Positions 5,669 through 6,877 of a stretch of 6,877 bases of DNA are shown here, one piece after another. Under the pieces are notes generated by a model, which searched no databases, was not told the origin of the DNA, and worked only from the letters and a program-made list of their open reading frames with translations. The stretch comes from Pseudomonadota bacterium (GTDB lineage: Bacteria; Pseudomonadota; Alphaproteobacteria; Ferrovibrionales; Ferrovibrionaceae): assembly GCA_023433835.1 (NCBI GenBank), contig JAEYTW010000570.1:1-6877 (forward strand), in the 5' to 3' direction. Within the stretch, counting starts at the first letter, position 1. The number at the start of each line of letters is the position of its first letter. A program made the position numbers and the translations under genes.

Positions 5669-6469
5669 TCAGGCTGCCAGGGCCAGACGATTTTCGATGA
5701 CGCGCATCACCGCGTCCGGCGCGGTCATGTGCGGCAGGTGGCCTTCCGCCTCGATCGCATCGAGGGTCGAGCCGTCAATATGGCTGTTCAGCCATTTCGC
5801 CACGAACATCGGCACGGCAAGGTCGCGGGTAGTCTGCACGATATGCGTCGGCCGTTCCAGCCGCGCGGCGATCTCGCGCATGTCGGACTGGAAGATGGTG
5901 CGCGAGGTCGAAAGCGCGATGTCGGGCCGCATCAGGAACAGCGTGCGGCAGAATTCGTCGACCGCCTTGTGGTCGGGCACGCCGACCACGGCGGGCGCGA
6001 AGCCCGCGCCCCAGGCCTGGAAATTCGCGGCCATGCCGGCATGCAGCGCGTCGATGTCTTCCCGGGTGAAACCGCCTTCGTAGCCCGGCTCGTTCAGATA
6101 GCGCGGCGAGGCGCCGATCATGATGATCCTGCGGAAGGGTTCGGGCCGGGCGGTGGCCGCGGCGGCGCCGATCATGCCGCTGACCGAATGGCCGATATAG
6201 ATGCAGCTGTCGATCCCGAGCTCGCTCAGGATCGCGATCAGGTCGTCGGCATAGCCGAACAGCGACGCGTGGCGCTTCGCATCGTAGCTTGCCTCGCCGT
6301 TCGGGCCGGCCCCGGCGAGATCGTAGGAAACCACGCGGAAATGGCGGTCGAGTTCGGGGCGCAGGGCATCCCAGGCCGACTGGTCGGTGCCGAAACCGTG
6401 GGAGAGGACGACGGTGCGATCGCCCGAACCGGTGATGCGGCCGTGCAGGGTTTCAAATTTACTGGCCAA
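5669..6469 (-). CDS. RsbQ-like alpha/beta hydrolase (RsbQ/DAD2/KAI2 family), 266 aa
   Basis: Seen: oxyanion segment LSHGFGTDQSAW (22-33), nucleophile motif GHSVSGMIG with Ser95, then the hallmark GASPRYLNEPGYEGGF found in RsbQ proteins, acid Asp216 in QTTRDLAVP and His244 in EGHLPHM. Spacing and 266-residue length match Bacillus RsbQ and the plant karrikin/strigolactone receptors of the same fold. Family knowledge: RsbQ is a cytoplasmic serine hydrolase that activates the PAS-domain phosphatase RsbP, probably by supplying or processing a small hydrophobic ligand. Here the downstream gene, 4 bases away, carries a PAS-like domain on a diguanylate cyclase, so the equivalent role would be to control c-di-GMP synthesis (inference). 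Start: TTG 6469, with GGAG 7 bases upstream; an in-frame TAA lies 30 bases upstream, with no ATG or GTG between, and the resulting N-terminus has the family's usual length. Confidence 0.92.
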   Translation of the reverse strand: MASKFETLHGRITGSGDRTVVLSHGFGTDQSAWDALRPELDRHFRVVSYDLAGAGPNGEASYDAKRHASLFGYADDLIAILSELGIDSCIYIGHSVSGMIGAAAATARPEPFRRIIMIGASPRYLNEPGYEGGFTREDIDALHAGMAANFQAWGAGFAPAVVGVPDHKAVDEFCRTLFLMRPDIALSTSRTIFQSDMREIAARLERPTHIVQTTRDLAVPMFVAKWLNSHIDGSTLDAIEAEGHLPHMTAPDAVMRVIENRLALAA

Positions 6470-6476
6470 GGAACGG

Positions 6477-6480
6477 CTCC
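6477..6480 (-). promoter_or_regulatory. Ribosome binding site supporting the TTG start of the RsbQ-like gene
   Basis: GGAG on the minus strand (forward CTCC) sits 7 bases before TTG 6469. Together with the in-frame TAA upstream it makes this rare start codon the best choice. The weak start codon may keep hydrolase levels low. Confidence 0.6.
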
Positions 6481-6531
6481 GTTCTGGATGACGGATCGAT
6501 TAGTTGGTCGGGCGTCAAGAAATGTAGGCGA

Positions 6532-6560
6532 ACTATAGCAGCCCCAACGATCGATGTTCC
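6532..6560 (-). promoter_or_regulatory. Weak candidate promoter of the hydrolase-cyclase operon
   Basis: On the minus strand TATAGT (6537-6532) is a good -10, with a poor -35, GGAACA (6560-6555), 17 bases upstream. The predicted leader is about 55 bases. GGAAC also begins the -35 of the alphaproteobacterial general-stress sigma factor EcfG, but the matching CGTT is not at the required distance, so I treat this as a weak sigma-70 type site only. Confidence 0.3.
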
Positions 6561-6682
6561 ACCCTCAGTGCGTCGGGCCCATTAAATCATCGTGAACATC
6601 ATCATCCCAATACCGCCGCAGTAGGGCAGTCAGCGGTAAATTTTTCAGATAAAATTCCTAATTCATCAAGTAATAGTCGACA

Positions 6683-6701
6683 TTGCTTACGTTGCAAGCA
6701 A
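6683..6701 (-). terminator. Short hairpin just downstream of the right-end membrane protein gene
   Basis: TTGCTT (6683-6688) and AAGCAA (6696-6701) form a 6-bp stem with a 7-base loop, starting 5 bases after the stop of the minus-strand gene. The stem is short and no U-tract follows, so a terminator function is only suggested by its position. Confidence 0.3.
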
Positions 6702-6706
6702 CCTAT

Positions 6707-6877
6707 TCATGACTTGGCTGTCAGCTTGATGGCGGTGCCCAGCGCCGGAAAGCCGATCGCCACCGACAGCCAGAGCGTCAGGGCGCGAAACACCACGGTG
6801 GCGGCGATTGCGGACTCCGTTGTCGCGCCCAGCCCGGCCATCAGCGCCAGCATCGCCCCCTCGGTGCCGCCCAGGCC
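6707..6877 (-). CDS. LPG-synthase-TM / flippase-like (UPF0104-type) membrane protein, C-terminal 56 residues (5' end outside window)
   Basis: The minus-strand frame is open from the window edge to TGA at 6709-6707 and has no start in the window. Seen: GLGGTEGAMLALMAG at the edge, then ATVVFRALTLWLSVAIGFPAL and a short basic tail KLTAKS. A G-G-x-G-x-x-E segment followed by a helix, then an R-x-x-T-x-W helix near the end, is the C-terminal signature of the lysylphosphatidylglycerol synthase transmembrane domain family (UPF0104, YbhN-like). Members are polytopic inner-membrane proteins acting on or flipping lipids, or of unknown role. Without the N-terminal part I cannot say whether a soluble catalytic domain is attached; the stop directly after the last helix shows there is none on the C-terminal side. 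A hairpin follows the stop. Confidence 0.78.
   Translation of the reverse strand, partial: GLGGTEGAMLALMAGLGATTESAIAATVVFRALTLWLSVAIGFPALGTAIKLTAKS

Larger units (their letters stand above)
6470..6706. other. AT-richer intergenic region, no gene seen
   Basis: This is 237 bases between two minus-strand genes, clearly lower in G+C than the rest of the window, especially 6575-6700. No credible open frame, tRNA or CRISPR repeat is seen. It holds the promoter and ribosome-binding signal of the hydrolase gene, a small palindromic AT element (AATTTT 6639-6644 with AAAATT 6651-6656) and a short hairpin next to the stop of the gene at the right end. Confidence 0.6.

Noticed and set aside
5036..6538. 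Plus-strand open frame of 500 codons
   Set aside because: It is antisense to the diguanylate cyclase and the RsbQ-like hydrolase, both supported by catalytic motifs.
6551..6560. GGAAC as part of an EcfG general-stress promoter for the hydrolase operon
   Set aside because: Attractive because RsbQ belongs to stress control in Bacillus, but no CGTT lies 16-17 bases downstream; the only CGTT is much too close.
1..6877. tRNA or rRNA genes, CRISPR array, insertion sequence
   Set aside because: Both strands were read for cloverleaf-like ends, regularly spaced repeats and transposase motifs; none was seen.

Overview
The window is high-GC DNA, mostly about 65-75% G+C, with densely packed genes on both strands. 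Gene content and codon choice suggest an alphaproteobacterium, probably of the Rhodospirillales type. This assignment is an inference from style, gene set and gene order; there is no rRNA or other marker in the window.

Left part (1-2368): the 3' end of a ComF-family phosphoribosyltransferase gene (+) meets, tail to tail, a two-gene unit on the minus strand. That unit is a small 67-residue protein followed by a zeta-toxin-like P-loop kinase, and it looks like a toxin-antitoxin cassette. Divergent from it and after about 150 bp comes a 85-residue glutaredoxin 3 gene. It overlaps by ATGA with a nitrilase-superfamily amidase of the Nit1 type. In many alphaproteobacteria comF, grxC, the Nit-type amidase and a DUF1178 gene lie together on one strand. 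All four are here, but the order is interrupted twice: by the toxin-like cassette and by a transporter/methyltransferase pair.

Middle (2369-4344): a perfect 13-bp hairpin ends the amidase transcript. Next is an EamA/DMT-family membrane transporter (+), converging on a SAM-dependent methyltransferase (-). The methyltransferase frame does not stop where its family ends. It runs through a 10-C tract and about 260 bases antisense to the transporter, so its end is either frameshifted or extended. A DUF1178 zinc-ribbon gene starts only 17 bp from the methyltransferase start, in the opposite direction.

Right part (4345-6877): a tight minus-strand pair encodes an RsbQ-like alpha/beta hydrolase (TTG start) and, 4 bp downstream, a diguanylate cyclase with an N-terminal sensor region, a PAS-like domain and a GGEEF domain with an intact I-site. 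In Bacillus, RsbQ works with the PAS-domain phosphatase RsbP. Here the same kind of hydrolase appears to be wired to c-di-GMP synthesis. This is the most interesting system in the window. Upstream is an AT-richer intergenic stretch of about 240 bp, and the window closes on the 3' end of a membrane protein of the LPG-synthase-TM/flippase-like family (-).
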